Positions 35,772 through 44,730 of a stretch of 64,000 bases of DNA are shown piece after piece; position 1 is the stretch's first letter; every line of letters begins with the position of its first letter. The DNA comes from JAXHMB01 sp034521755 (GTDB lineage Bacteria; Bacteroidota; Rhodothermia; Balneolales; Balneolaceae), in contig JAXHMB010000001.1 of the NCBI GenBank assembly GCA_034521755.1, positions 186,001-250,000 of the forward strand, read 5' to 3'. The translations under genes were made by a program, and so were the position numbers. The notes beneath the pieces are model-generated. The model saw nothing but the letters and a program-made list of their open reading frames with translations, had not been told where the DNA came from and ran no database searches.

Positions 35772-37648
35772 ATGCCTACAGTTGTAGCTTTTGAAACGCT
35801 GGCTGAACTTTTTATCAACCTATCAAAAAAATATAAGGGTACAGATAAAGTTGCCTTTGCAAGAAAACCTACCTCTAAAAGTGATTACGAAACTATTGAC
35901 TGGGATACTGTATATGATGATGTAATGACGCTGGCATCATACCTGGTAGAGCACGGTATTGAAGCAGGCGACCGTGTGGGTATTCTAAGTGAGAATCGAT
36001 ATGAATGGGCGGTGGTAGATTTGGCGCTACAGCTTATCGGTGCTATCAATGTGTCTTTGTATTCCACATTGCCTGCAGGACAGTGTGAATATATTCTGCA
36101 GGATTCCGAAGCCAAACTCTTTTTTGTATCAACGGGCATTCAGCTAAAAAAAGCCATTAAGGTTTTTGAAAAGTGTGAAGATATTCATCAGGTAGTTGCT
36201 TTTGATGAACCCAAGGTTGAAAGCTATATGCAAGAGCCTTATGTAGTGTTATTTGAAGATGTTATGGCTGAGGGAATGAAGCTGGTGCCTAAACATGAAG
36301 ATGAAATAAGCAGGAGGGTGAACAGCATTACTCCTGAAGATATTTCAACACTGATATATACTTCCGAGAACAACCGGGAAACCCAAAGGGGCCATGCTCA
36401 CCCACCGTAATATTGTGAGTAATGTGAAAGCCGCTCATCAGATGATTGAAATTAAGGACACTGATCGCACCTTATCCTTTTTACCCTTGTGTCACTCTTT
36501 TGAACGCACTGCTGGATATTATGCAATTATGGCCGGAGGCGCTGAAATATATTACGCTGAAAGTGTAGACACTGTGGCAAAGAATATGACGGAAGCACAT
36601 CCTACCATAATTTTCAGCGTTCCACGTCTTTTTGAAAAAATTTATAACCTTGTTTCCAAAAGTGTGGAAGAGGGGACTGTTATACAGCAGAAGATTTTTG
36701 ACTGGGCCTTGAACGTTGGACGAAAATATTTTGAGGGCCAACGGGGGCTGGTTTCTCTGCAAAAAACACTGGCCGATAAACTTGTTTTTGATAAGCTGAA
36801 GCAGCGTACGGGTGGTAATGTTCGTTTCTTTGTCAGTGGCGGTGCCGCGCTGCCTCCTGAAATTGGGCTGTTCTTTATGTCAGCCGGACTGAATATTTTA
36901 GAAGGCTATGGACTTACAGAAACCTCTCCGGTAATGTGCTGCAATACGTTGGGTGAAGAACGGATGGGTACCGTTGGGAAAATTCTTCCCGGTGTAACGG
37001 TGGGTATTCAACGCCTGGAAGACAGTGAAGTTATAGCAGCAGTCAGTGGAGAGGACTATCCTACTAATCTCACTTCTGAAGCCGGCGAAATTTTGTGTAA
37101 AGGTCCCAACGTTATGAAGGGCTATTGGAAAAACAATGAAGCAACAGAAGAGATGATTGACAGTGATGGCTGGCTCGCATACGCGGTGGATGGGGCCGGT
37201 TTGCAGATGGAAGGCTTCAGATTACTGATCGCGATCAAGCACATGATTGTTAATGCCGGCGGGAAGAATATTTATCCGGACCGATTGAAGATATGTTTAA
37301 AACCAGCAAATGGATTGATCAGCTGGTAGTTGTAGGAGAGCTACAAGCTTATATGGGCGGCATTAATTGTTCCGGATTTTGAAGCTCTTGAAGCACATGC
37401 CAAAGCAAAAGATATTGCCTTTGATTCTCTGGAAGAGCTCATTGCTTACGATGATATACAGTCGATTTACAAAAGAAACTTGCTCTTACTCAAAGAGTTG
37501 GCATCCGATGAAGAGATTCGTGATTTTCGGCTCGTTCCTAATCGAATTTACTGTTGAAACAGGTGAGCTGACCCCTACACTTAAAGTGAAGCGGCGTATT
37601 ATCGAAGATAAATACGGTCACCTTATTGAAGATATTTTTACAGACTAA
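35772..37648 (+). pseudogene. Long-chain acyl-CoA synthetase, multiply frameshifted
   Basis: AMP-forming long-chain fatty acid-CoA ligase (FadD family). The pieces run collinear over three frames: 35772-36410, 36394-37329 and the end at 37648. Deleting an extra A near 36366 restores the P-loop YTSGTTGKPKGAMLTH; further single-base changes are needed near 37175-37230, 37280, 37355 and 37545. Intact parts include EGYGLTETSPVMCC and IKHMIVNAGGKNIYP. About 620 residues when repaired, a normal length. Because errors are dense and the coding potential survives between them, sequence error is more likely than decay. Product would activate fatty acids for beta-oxidation or lipid synthesis. Confidence 0.85.
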
Positions 37649-37734
37649 AACTAAAATCAATTTTGATGTTATTTCGAATGTTAATATGTCTCTCAAATTG
37701 ATCATTCAAAATTCATAATTTCACATTGTCTAAT

Positions 37735-38236
37735 ATGTCTTATCAAATTTTGTACTGGATTCACATTGTATCATACCTGAGCTGGTTGGGAGCTTTTATT
37801 GGCAGCATGCTTTTTGCGTGGAAAGTGGGTAAGAACGTATCTGACTGATGATGAAGGATATTATATGAAGCTTGAGCGCCGGGCTACAAGCAGAGGAGCC
37901 CATCTTGGGCGCATTGAGGAATTTTGATTTCAGGCGGTGCCATGGCTGTCTATTCCGGGCAGACCTAAATGGGGCTGGTTCAACTTTGAGATGTATTCAT
38001 GGCTGGGTATTAAGCAGGTCTTATTTATGATCATCCTGGTGATGGTCGGGTTTTCTATTAAATCGAGCATATCCTTTAAGAAGAAGCTCAGGGGTGACGA
38101 TGATGTGGAAATAAGCCAGGATACGAGAGAAGCCTGGAATGCTGCTTATCGTTTGTCTCTGGGCGTTTATATTCTGGTAGTTATTAATACGATCCTGGAC
38201 TTTTTAAACCTGCGTTTTAAAAGCAAGTATTACTGA
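37735..38236 (+). pseudogene. Small integral membrane protein, frameshifted
   Basis: About 165 residues with four predicted membrane helices when repaired, possibly of the CopD/DUF2269-like type; I cannot assign it firmly. The first frame runs from the ATG at 37735 (SYQILYWIHIVSYLSWLGAF) to a stop after KVGKNVSD. Coding continues as TDDEGYYMKLERRATSRGAH in another frame, and again as GGAMAVYSG and PKWGWFNFEMYSWLGIKQV to the stop at 38236. At least three single-base indels are needed (near 37850, 37910 and 37965). It is convergent with the DUF1499 gene, overlapping 7 bases. Confidence 0.65.
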
Positions 38237-38630
38237 TTATAAGCCCGCTGCAGGGCATTATAAAATCTCTTTACTCTGCGCCGATTTACTCCCAGGTCGC
38301 TTTTCCCAACACGGCTTGCACTGCGAACGTGAACAAGGGTCTTATTTTCGTCAGCAGGTTGGAGCTTAATCACAAAGTCATCCTTGAAAATAAAAACTTT
38401 AAATACGGAAGAGATCTTCAGCTCGTCCTGGTTTACATCTAAATCATGAACTCCAATGGCTTCTAACACTGTCTGACAAAGAAGAAATGTATACTCGGGC
38501 TCGCTGTCTATCTTAAATGTGGTACGGGCACAGTTTGGTGTTTTTGGACATTCAGGGAGTGGATTATCGGGATGGTCATAAAGCTCAAAATTTCCACCTA
38601 AAAAATTAAAAAGCGAAAAGTATTGATCAT
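38230..38630 (-). CDS. DUF1499 domain-containing protein, frameshifted near the start
   Basis: About 133 residues. The DUF1499 core is readable in one frame: PLPECPKTPNCARTTFKIDS, then HDLDVNQDELKISSVFK and ENKTLVHVRSASRVGKSDLG. The likely start is the ATG at 38628-38630 (MINTFRFLIF); one T is missing in the poly-T run near 38601-38607, after which LGGNFELYDHPDNP joins in frame. Function of DUF1499 is unknown. It follows the LOG gene on the same strand by 14 bases. Confidence 0.75.
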
Positions 38631-38644
38631 AGTATATTGTCGGT

Positions 38645-39181
38645 TTAAGTGAGAAGCTTCATGCATTCTGCTGTTGAGCTAACAACTTTAATGATGCTTT
38701 CGGTTCTCTTTGATAAAACCCGAACTGATGGCGTGATCGATAAAGTCAATCAGCTTATCATAGTAGCCATCGATATTGAATAAGATAATAGGCTTGTTGT
38801 GTATTTTTATCTGCGACCATGTCACTATTTCCATCAGCTCTTCAAAGGTACCAAAGCCTCCGGGCAGGGCAATAAAAGCATCAGATAATTCATGAATAGT
38901 GGCTTTGCGTTCATGCATGTCCCTGGTTACGCGAAGGTCGGTCAGATTTTGGTGACCCACTTCCATATCAAGCAGATGTTTTGGAATAACTCCGTATGCT
39001 TTTCCACCATTTTCCATCACTGCATTTGCAATCTCGTTCATAAGGCCAACAGAACCGCCACCAAACACAAGTCCTATGTTGTGTTTAGCCAGTGCCTTGC
39101 CTAAAGCAATGGAATCTTCGGTATAGTGGGGTTGTCACCTGTTTTCGATCCGCAAAAAACGGCTACATGTTTGATACTCAT
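38645..39181 (-). pseudogene. LOG/TIGR00730 family protein, frameshifted
   Basis: Second LOG-type nucleotide phosphoribohydrolase-like gene, about 178 residues when repaired. It starts MSIKHVAVFCGSKTGDNP at 39181; one C is missing after this, near 39135. The main frame then carries FGGGSVGLMNEIANAV and ALPGGFGTFEELMEIVTW. A second indel near 38690-38697 shifts the end, which should read SIIKVVSSTAECMKLL before the stop at 38645. It is separated by one base from the cysteine desulfurase stop. Confidence 0.82.
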
Positions 39182-39182
39182 A

Positions 39183-40348
39183 TTACGCGGTAGCCATCAT
39201 ACGTTTTAAGACACCTTCTGCTTTTTCAATAAAATAGTCGATGTGCTCTTTGGTATTACTTTTACCCAGGCTGATGCGAATACTGGAGTTGGCAACTTCG
39301 GGCTCCAGTCCAATGCCTTCCAAAACGTGAGAAGGTTCAACGGCCCCGGAAGTACAAGCCGACCCATTAGACACACAAATGCCTTCCATATCGAGGTTGA
39401 GCAACAACATTTCACCGTCTGTGCCATGACCTTGTTCGATCGGTAAAGGCAATGTTGGTGATATGCGGCACTCCGTTTTCGGTATCTCCGTCTACGCCAA
39501 AGCGATTTTCAAAATTATCTTTCAGTCCTTTAATAAGCCTGTCCTGAAGCGTTTGGTAGTGTTTTAAATCTTCTTCCTGATTTTGAGAGATAAGTTCCAG
39601 TGCCTTTGGCCAGTCCAATAATGCCGGGAACGTTCAGCGTGCCGCCTCTTCGACGACGCTCCTGCGAGCCGCCGTGCATCCAGGGCATCCAGGGAGAGCC
39701 ATGACGAATATACATTACGCCAATGCCCTTGGGACCGTAAGATTCTATGTACCCGCTCATACTCAGGAAATCAATACCCAGTTCATCTACATCAACAGGA
39801 AGCTTTCCAATACTTTGCACCGTATCGGAATGAAAGGGGACATTGTGTTCTTTACAGACTTCCGAAATTTCTTTAAGAGGATTGATGGTGCCGATCTCAT
39901 TATTTACGTGCATCAGCGTTACCAAAGCCGTGTTTTCATTGATGGCGTCGGCAACCTGTTCGGCGGTAATTTGTCCATCACTGCCGGGCTCGAGATATAC
40001 AGGCTTGCAGCCGCTGCGTTTCTTGCATTCCACGGCATGCAGCACGGCATGATGCTCTAAAGGAGAGGTGATCACTTCATTCTTACCGGTAGCCGCAAGC
40101 GTTCCCTTTGATTACAGAATTGTCACTCTCAGTACCCCCGCTGGTAAAAACGATTTCTGCAGGCTCAGCACCAATAATTTCTGCAACCTTTTCACGTGCC
40201 TCTTCAACGGCTACTTTGGCATTATTGCCCAGCTGGTGTGCCGAATTAGCATTCCCAAACTGTTCGGTGAAAGTAAGGCTTCATTGCTATCCAGCACTCG
40301 TTCATCGAGCGGGGTGGTTGCAGCGTGATCAAAATAGATTTGTTGCAT
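39183..40348 (-). pseudogene. Cysteine desulfurase (IscS/NifS family), multiply frameshifted
   Basis: PLP-dependent enzyme delivering sulfur from cysteine for Fe-S clusters and thio-modified tRNA, about 385 residues when repaired. It begins MQQIYFDHAATTPLDERVLD at 40348, continues in other frames with EQFGNANSAHQLGN and VFTSGGTESDN, then ITSPLEHHAVLHAVE and LVTLMHVNNEIGTINPLKEI, and ends with GICVSNGSACTSGAVEPSH. At least four indels are present. The PLP-lysine region reads SMSGYIESYGPKG instead of the usual SMSxHKxxGPKG, again because the local sequence is disturbed. The active-site cysteine is preserved. Confidence 0.87.
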
Positions 40349-40471
40349 GATTTCGTTTATAATCCGTTATAATTTTACGAGTCAAAGATATTGAAAATTG
40401 TTCAGAAAAACAGGTGTTGATGCGGTTTAAGGTTAGGGCTTTATCATTTAAAAGCTCTCCTGAAAATTATT

Positions 40472-40483
40472 ACACCGAGGTGT
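40472..40483. promoter_or_regulatory. 12-bp palindrome upstream of the 3-hydroxyacyl-CoA dehydrogenase gene
   Basis: ACACC-GA-GGTGT lies 60 bases before the start codon of the catabolic gene at 40543. It resembles a short operator; a link to a fatty-acid regulator is only a guess. Confidence 0.25.
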
Positions 40484-40542
40484 TGTTTTGAAATTAGTAT
40501 TGATTTCTTCATTTTATTTTTCACTCAAAATGGAGTCATTAT

Positions 40543-41442
40543 ATGTCAAATATTCAATCAGTAACAATTGCGGGATCAGGTGTATTAGGAGCACAAATAG
40601 CTTTTCAAACAGCATTTCACGGTTTTGATGTAACCGTTTATGATATAAGTGATGAAATGCTGGAAAAGGCGAAAGCTAAATTTCAGAAGCTTGGGCAAAC
40701 CTATCAACAAGATTTAGGGGCAAGCCCGGAACGGATAAATCAAACAATTGAGGCCATTCGATGCTCGTCAGATTTAAATGAAGCTATCAAGGGAGCGGAC
40801 TTGATGATTGAGGCTATTCCAGAAAACCCCAAAATTAAAACAGCGTTTTATAAAAAATTAGGAGAACTGGCACCACCTGAAACTATTTTTGCCACCAACT
40901 CATCCACGTTGCTTCCCAGTCAATTTGCCGAAGCTACTGGACGACCGTCCCAATTTTTGGCATTGCACTTTGCTAATGAAATATGGAAGAATAACACAGC
41001 CGAAATTATGGGACACAAGAGAACTGATGAGCAGGTGTTTAATACCATTGTAGATTTTGCAGAGTCCATTGGCATGATGGCTTTGCCGTTGCATAAAGAA
41101 CAACCCGGCTATATTCTAAATTCGCTGCTAGTACCTCTGTTAACAGCAGCTTTAGAACTTAAGGTTAAAGATGTTGCTGAAGTTGAAACTATAGATAAAA
41201 CCTGGATGGTGGCTACCGGAGCTCCGCTTGGGCCTTTTGGAATTCTTGATGTAATTGGCATAAACACTGTTTATAATGTAAATAAAATGGCAGCTGACAA
41301 GGCACAGGACCCTTTAAAAAATGATATGGTTAAGTATCTTAAGGAAAGCCTAATCGATCAGAATAAACTGGGGGTTGAAACAGGTGAGGGATTTTATTCT
41401 TATCCTAATCCTACCTATAAAGATCCTGATTTTTTGAAATAA
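40543..41442 (+). CDS. 3-hydroxyacyl-CoA dehydrogenase
   Basis: NAD-dependent oxidation of 3-hydroxyacyl-CoA to 3-ketoacyl-CoA, 299 residues, the stand-alone (3-hydroxybutyryl-CoA dehydrogenase-like) size. Rossmann motif VTIAGSGVLGAQIAFQTAF at the N terminus; EAIPENPKIKTAFYKKL and FATNSSTLLPSQFA follow. The catalytic His is in LALHFANEIWKNN, a variant of the common GLHFFNPVP. The C-terminal domain carries GPFGILDVIG and GEGFYSYPNP. A GGAG site precedes the ATG. It lies upstream of an SDR/ACAD/kinase-like operon on the same strand. Confidence 0.9.
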   Translation: MSNIQSVTIAGSGVLGAQIAFQTAFHGFDVTVYDISDEMLEKAKAKFQKLGQTYQQDLGASPERINQTIEAIRCSSDLNEAIKGADLMIEAIPENPKIKTAFYKKLGELAPPETIFATNSSTLLPSQFAEATGRPSQFLALHFANEIWKNNTAEIMGHKRTDEQVFNTIVDFAESIGMMALPLHKEQPGYILNSLLVPLLTAALELKVKDVAEVETIDKTWMVATGAPLGPFGILDVIGINTVYNVNKMAADKAQDPLKNDMVKYLKESLIDQNKLGVETGEGFYSYPNPTYKDPDFLK

Positions 41443-41547
41443 GCAGAATCTAAGAAAAAATTTAAGTTTGCCTCTATGAATAGAGTTGACAGGGCCATTA
41501 CTTTCAATATTTATGCCAATATCTTATAACAACAAAATAATTGTACA

Positions 41548-42321
41548 ATGAGTATTGAACAACAACTGGATCTAGATGGGCAAGTGGCTATCGTTACCGG
41601 GTCAAGCAGAGGTATTGGAAAAGCTATAGCCGGCGGATTAGCAAGGTGCGGGGCTCAGGTTATCATCAGCAGCAGAAGTCAGGACAGCTGTGATGAGACA
41701 GCGGCAGAATTTGAGGCTGAAGGCCTGAAAGCTATCGCAATAGCTTGCCATGTTGGTAAGCAAGAGCACCGGAAGGCTTTAGTAGAACAAGTGGTAAATA
41801 CCTTTGGACGAGCTGATATTTTAGTGAATAATGCAGCAGTAAACCCGGTTTACGGTCCGATTGAAGAGGTAGAAGCCGCTGTATTTGATAAAATTATGGA
41901 CATAAACGTGAAGGCCTGCTGGCAATTATCAAATTTAGTGCAACCCCATATGAAGAAAAATAATAAAGGAAGCATCATTAATATTGCATCGGTTGAAGGG
42001 CTGAAACCTGGGGAAGGCCTGGGACTTTACAGCACCAGTAAAGCAGCGCTTATTATGCTAACCAAAAGCCAGGCCAAAGAATGGGGTCGTTATGATATTA
42101 GAGCCAACGCTATATGCCCCGGATTAATTAAAACTAAGTTTAGTCAGGCGCTTTGGAAAGATGATTCAGTCTTGGGAACTATTGAAAAGACACTGCCGAG
42201 CGGAAGAATGGGACAGCCCCGTGAGATGATTGGTCTGGCCTGTTTGTTGGCTTCAGATGCAGGCAGTTACATGACCGGTGGTATTTATACTGCCGACGGC
42301 GGATATATGATTTCAGGTTAA
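41548..42321 (+). CDS. SDR family oxidoreductase (LvaD-like candidate)
   Basis: Classical short-chain dehydrogenase, 257 residues. NAD(P)-binding GSSRGIGKAIAGGLARCG, the NNAAVNP segment, and the catalytic Ser (INIASVEG) and Tyr/Lys (LYSTSKAALIM) are all present. The C-terminal SDAGSYMTGGIYTADGGY is standard. It is followed by an acyl-CoA dehydrogenase gene after 11 bases with AGGA at the start. The gene order SDR, ACAD, phosphotransferase parallels LvaD, LvaC, LvaA of the levulinate/4-hydroxyacid pathway, so it may oxidise a 3-hydroxyacyl-CoA late in that route; this is inference. Confidence 0.9.
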   Translation: MSIEQQLDLDGQVAIVTGSSRGIGKAIAGGLARCGAQVIISSRSQDSCDETAAEFEAEGLKAIAIACHVGKQEHRKALVEQVVNTFGRADILVNNAAVNPVYGPIEEVEAAVFDKIMDINVKACWQLSNLVQPHMKKNNKGSIINIASVEGLKPGEGLGLYSTSKAALIMLTKSQAKEWGRYDIRANAICPGLIKTKFSQALWKDDSVLGTIEKTLPSGRMGQPREMIGLACLLASDAGSYMTGGIYTADGGYMISG

Positions 42322-42332
42322 CCAGGAAGACT

Positions 42333-43547
42333 ATGAACTTTCAATACTCAGACAAATCAAAAGAACTGCAGCAAAAGCTAAATGCTTTTATCGACCGACA
42401 CATTGTGCCGGTTGAAAAAGAATATCTTAATTTTCAGCGGGATCCTGCTAACCGGTGGAAGCGATTTCCAAAGATGGATTCACTGAAACAGAAAGCCAAA
42501 AAAGCGGGCTTATTTAATCTATTTTTGCCCAAAGAATATGGTGAGTTAAGTCCCGGGCTAAGCAATATGGAGTATGCCCCCTTAGCCGAAATAATGGGAA
42601 GAAAACTGTGGACAGCAGAAGTGTTTAACTGCAGTGCCCCCGATACCGGCAACATGGAAGTATTGGCCAAATATGGAACTGAATCTCAAAAAAAACAGTG
42701 GCTAGCTCCATTGATGCAAGGGGATATCCGCTCTGCATTTTTGATGACAGAACCTGATGTGGCCTCATCTGATGCCACCAATATTGGAACATCTATTGAG
42801 GCCAAGGATGATGAGTATATCATCAACGGCACTAAATGGTGGGCTTCGGGCGGTATGGACCCTCATTGTGCATTTGCTATTGTGATGGGTAAAACGGACC
42901 CTGACGCTGAACGGCATAAACAGCAGAGCATGATATTAGTACCCATGGATGCCGAGGGCCTCACGATCAAACGTCCCCTTTCTGTATTTGGATATTACGA
43001 TTCCCCCGAAGGACATGCCGAAATTGAACTGAATGAAGTACGGGTTCCCAAGGAAAATATTATTCTGGGAGAGGGCAGAGGATTTGAAATTGCACAGGGA
43101 CGCCTGGGGCCGGGAAGAATTCACCACTGTATGCGGCTGGTGGGAATGGCACAGTATGCCCTCGAGCTGATGTCGCAGCGTACTGCCGAGCGCGAAGCAT
43201 TTGGGAGATCGTTTAAGGATATGACTAGCATTCGTCAGGATATTGCTAGATCGGAGTGCGAAATTGAACAAGCACGCTTGTTGACCCTTTCAGCTGCTGA
43301 TAAAATGGATCGATTGGGAAATAAAGATGCCAAAGATATAATTTCTATGATAAAAATCGTGGCTCCTTCTATGGCCGTAACAGTTATAGACCGTGCTATG
43401 CAAATTTTAGGAGGTAAAGGGCTTGGCCCCGACACTTATTTACCGCACTATTTTGCAGCGGCACGAGCATTGCGCTTAGCCGATGGGCCCGATGAGGTTC
43501 ACATGCATCAGCTTGGTAAACATTGCATAAAAAAATATCAGCAATAG
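42333..43547 (+). CDS. Acyl-CoA dehydrogenase (ACAD10/11- or LvaC-like candidate)
   Basis: FAD-dependent acyl-CoA dehydrogenase family protein, 404 residues. Signatures are AFLMTEPDVASSDATNIGTS, NGTKWWASGGMDPHC and the C-terminal QILGGKGLGPDTYLPHYFAA then LRLADGPDEVHMHQLGKH. The DGPDEVHMHQLGK ending is typical of the subgroup related to human ACAD10/11 and LvaC, rather than medium-chain beta-oxidation enzymes. It sits between the SDR and the phosphotransferase-like gene in one operon (11- and 4-base spacers). Confidence 0.92.
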   Translation: MNFQYSDKSKELQQKLNAFIDRHIVPVEKEYLNFQRDPANRWKRFPKMDSLKQKAKKAGLFNLFLPKEYGELSPGLSNMEYAPLAEIMGRKLWTAEVFNCSAPDTGNMEVLAKYGTESQKKQWLAPLMQGDIRSAFLMTEPDVASSDATNIGTSIEAKDDEYIINGTKWWASGGMDPHCAFAIVMGKTDPDAERHKQQSMILVPMDAEGLTIKRPLSVFGYYDSPEGHAEIELNEVRVPKENIILGEGRGFEIAQGRLGPGRIHHCMRLVGMAQYALELMSQRTAEREAFGRSFKDMTSIRQDIARSECEIEQARLLTLSAADKMDRLGNKDAKDIISMIKIVAPSMAVTVIDRAMQILGGKGLGPDTYLPHYFAAARALRLADGPDEVHMHQLGKHCIKKYQQ

Positions 43548-43551
43548 TAAT

Positions 43552-44610
43552 ATGAGTCATCAGCCCGTCAGAAAAGGAGAAGAGTTAAATAAAAAGCCTT
43601 TAAAAACTTATTTGCTTGATCAAGAACTTATCAATTCTAAAAACAGCAATTTAAAAGTACGGCAGTTTACCAGTGGTTATTCGAATTTAACCTACCTACT
43701 AATCATTGAGGATCACGAATATGTTTTACGAAAGCCGCCGGTAGGCGCAGTAAAACGCGGACATGATATGGGGCGTGAGTTTAAAGTTCAAAGTGCTATT
43801 TATGATCAGTTTGGCAAAGTTCCTAAAATGCACGCCTTTTGTGATGACGAAGACATATTAGGATCAGAGTTCTATATCATGGAAAAGGTAGAGGGCATTA
43901 TCTTGAATTATGAAACGGCCAAAGAACGAAAGTTGCAGCCAGCTGAGTATAACCGGATAGCCCACGCATGGTTAGATACTTTTGTTAAGCTTCACCAATT
44001 GGATTATAAAGCCGCAGGATTGTCCGATTTAGGCAAACCGGACGGCTATGTAGAGCGGCAAGTTACCAACTGGGGCAAGCAATTTTTAAAAGCTGCAACC
44101 GATGATACTGCAATCGCTGAAAGAGTGATGCAATGGATGCAGGAACATCAACCCATTGACTACAATCACTGCCTTATCCACAACGATTATAAATATAACA
44201 ACATCGTTTTTAAGGATGATTCCTGGCAAACGATTACTGCGGTATTAGATTGGGAGATGGCAACATTGGGCGACCCGCTTATGGATTTGGGTACTTCTTT
44301 AGGGTATTGGACTGTGGCCTCCGACCATGATTTTGTGAAGCAGGGCATCCCATCACCCACTATATTTGAGGGTAATCCGTCACGAAGTGAAATCGCAGAA
44401 CTTTATGCTCGTAAAAGCGGAAATAATGTTGATCATCTGGTCTTTTACTATGTGTATGGGTTGTTTAAAATTGCGGTTATTGCCCAACAAATTTACTACC
44501 GTTATCAAAAAGGATTAACAAACGATCCAAAATTTGCTGATTTAGATAAGGCAGCCCAGCTATGCTGTAAAATTGCTTTAAATGCCATTCAAACCCAAAA
44601 AATCGACTAA
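43552..44610 (+). CDS. Aminoglycoside-phosphotransferase-like kinase (LvaA/ACAD10-kinase-like candidate)
   Basis: 352 residues, APH-type protein-kinase-like fold. N lobe with VRQFTSGYSNLTYLLII and YVLRKPPVGA; catalytic loop CLIHNDYKYNNIVF and metal motif VLDWEMATLGDPLMDLG. In this context it is unlikely to be an antibiotic kinase. Homologous domains occur fused to ACADs in ACAD10/11 and as LvaA, where they phosphorylate the 4-hydroxyl of 4-hydroxyacyl-CoA. The stop of the ACAD gene lies 4 bases upstream, supporting a joint role. Substrate is inferred from context. Confidence 0.88.
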   Translation: MSHQPVRKGEELNKKPLKTYLLDQELINSKNSNLKVRQFTSGYSNLTYLLIIEDHEYVLRKPPVGAVKRGHDMGREFKVQSAIYDQFGKVPKMHAFCDDEDILGSEFYIMEKVEGIILNYETAKERKLQPAEYNRIAHAWLDTFVKLHQLDYKAAGLSDLGKPDGYVERQVTNWGKQFLKAATDDTAIAERVMQWMQEHQPIDYNHCLIHNDYKYNNIVFKDDSWQTITAVLDWEMATLGDPLMDLGTSLGYWTVASDHDFVKQGIPSPTIFEGNPSRSEIAELYARKSGNNVDHLVFYYVYGLFKIAVIAQQIYYRYQKGLTNDPKFADLDKAAQLCCKIALNAIQTQKID

Positions 44611-44730
44611 GGCCTGTTGATATATAATCTGTTTATCAGATCGTTGAGATATTGATCAATCCTGATTGGGAATTGATGATAACATGCTGTTACCGAAATA
44701 CTGTTCAAATTTTAACCTTATGAATACCAA

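Noticed and set aside
35772..37648. Programmed ribosomal frameshifting in the broken genes
   Set aside because: Breaks lack a shared slippery sequence, vary between insertion and deletion, and cluster by position rather than by gene type.
38645..38662. ATG at 38662 as the DUF1499 start
   Set aside because: This ATG is in the frame that forms the C terminus of the repaired LOG protein; the ATG at 38630 fits DUF1499 better.
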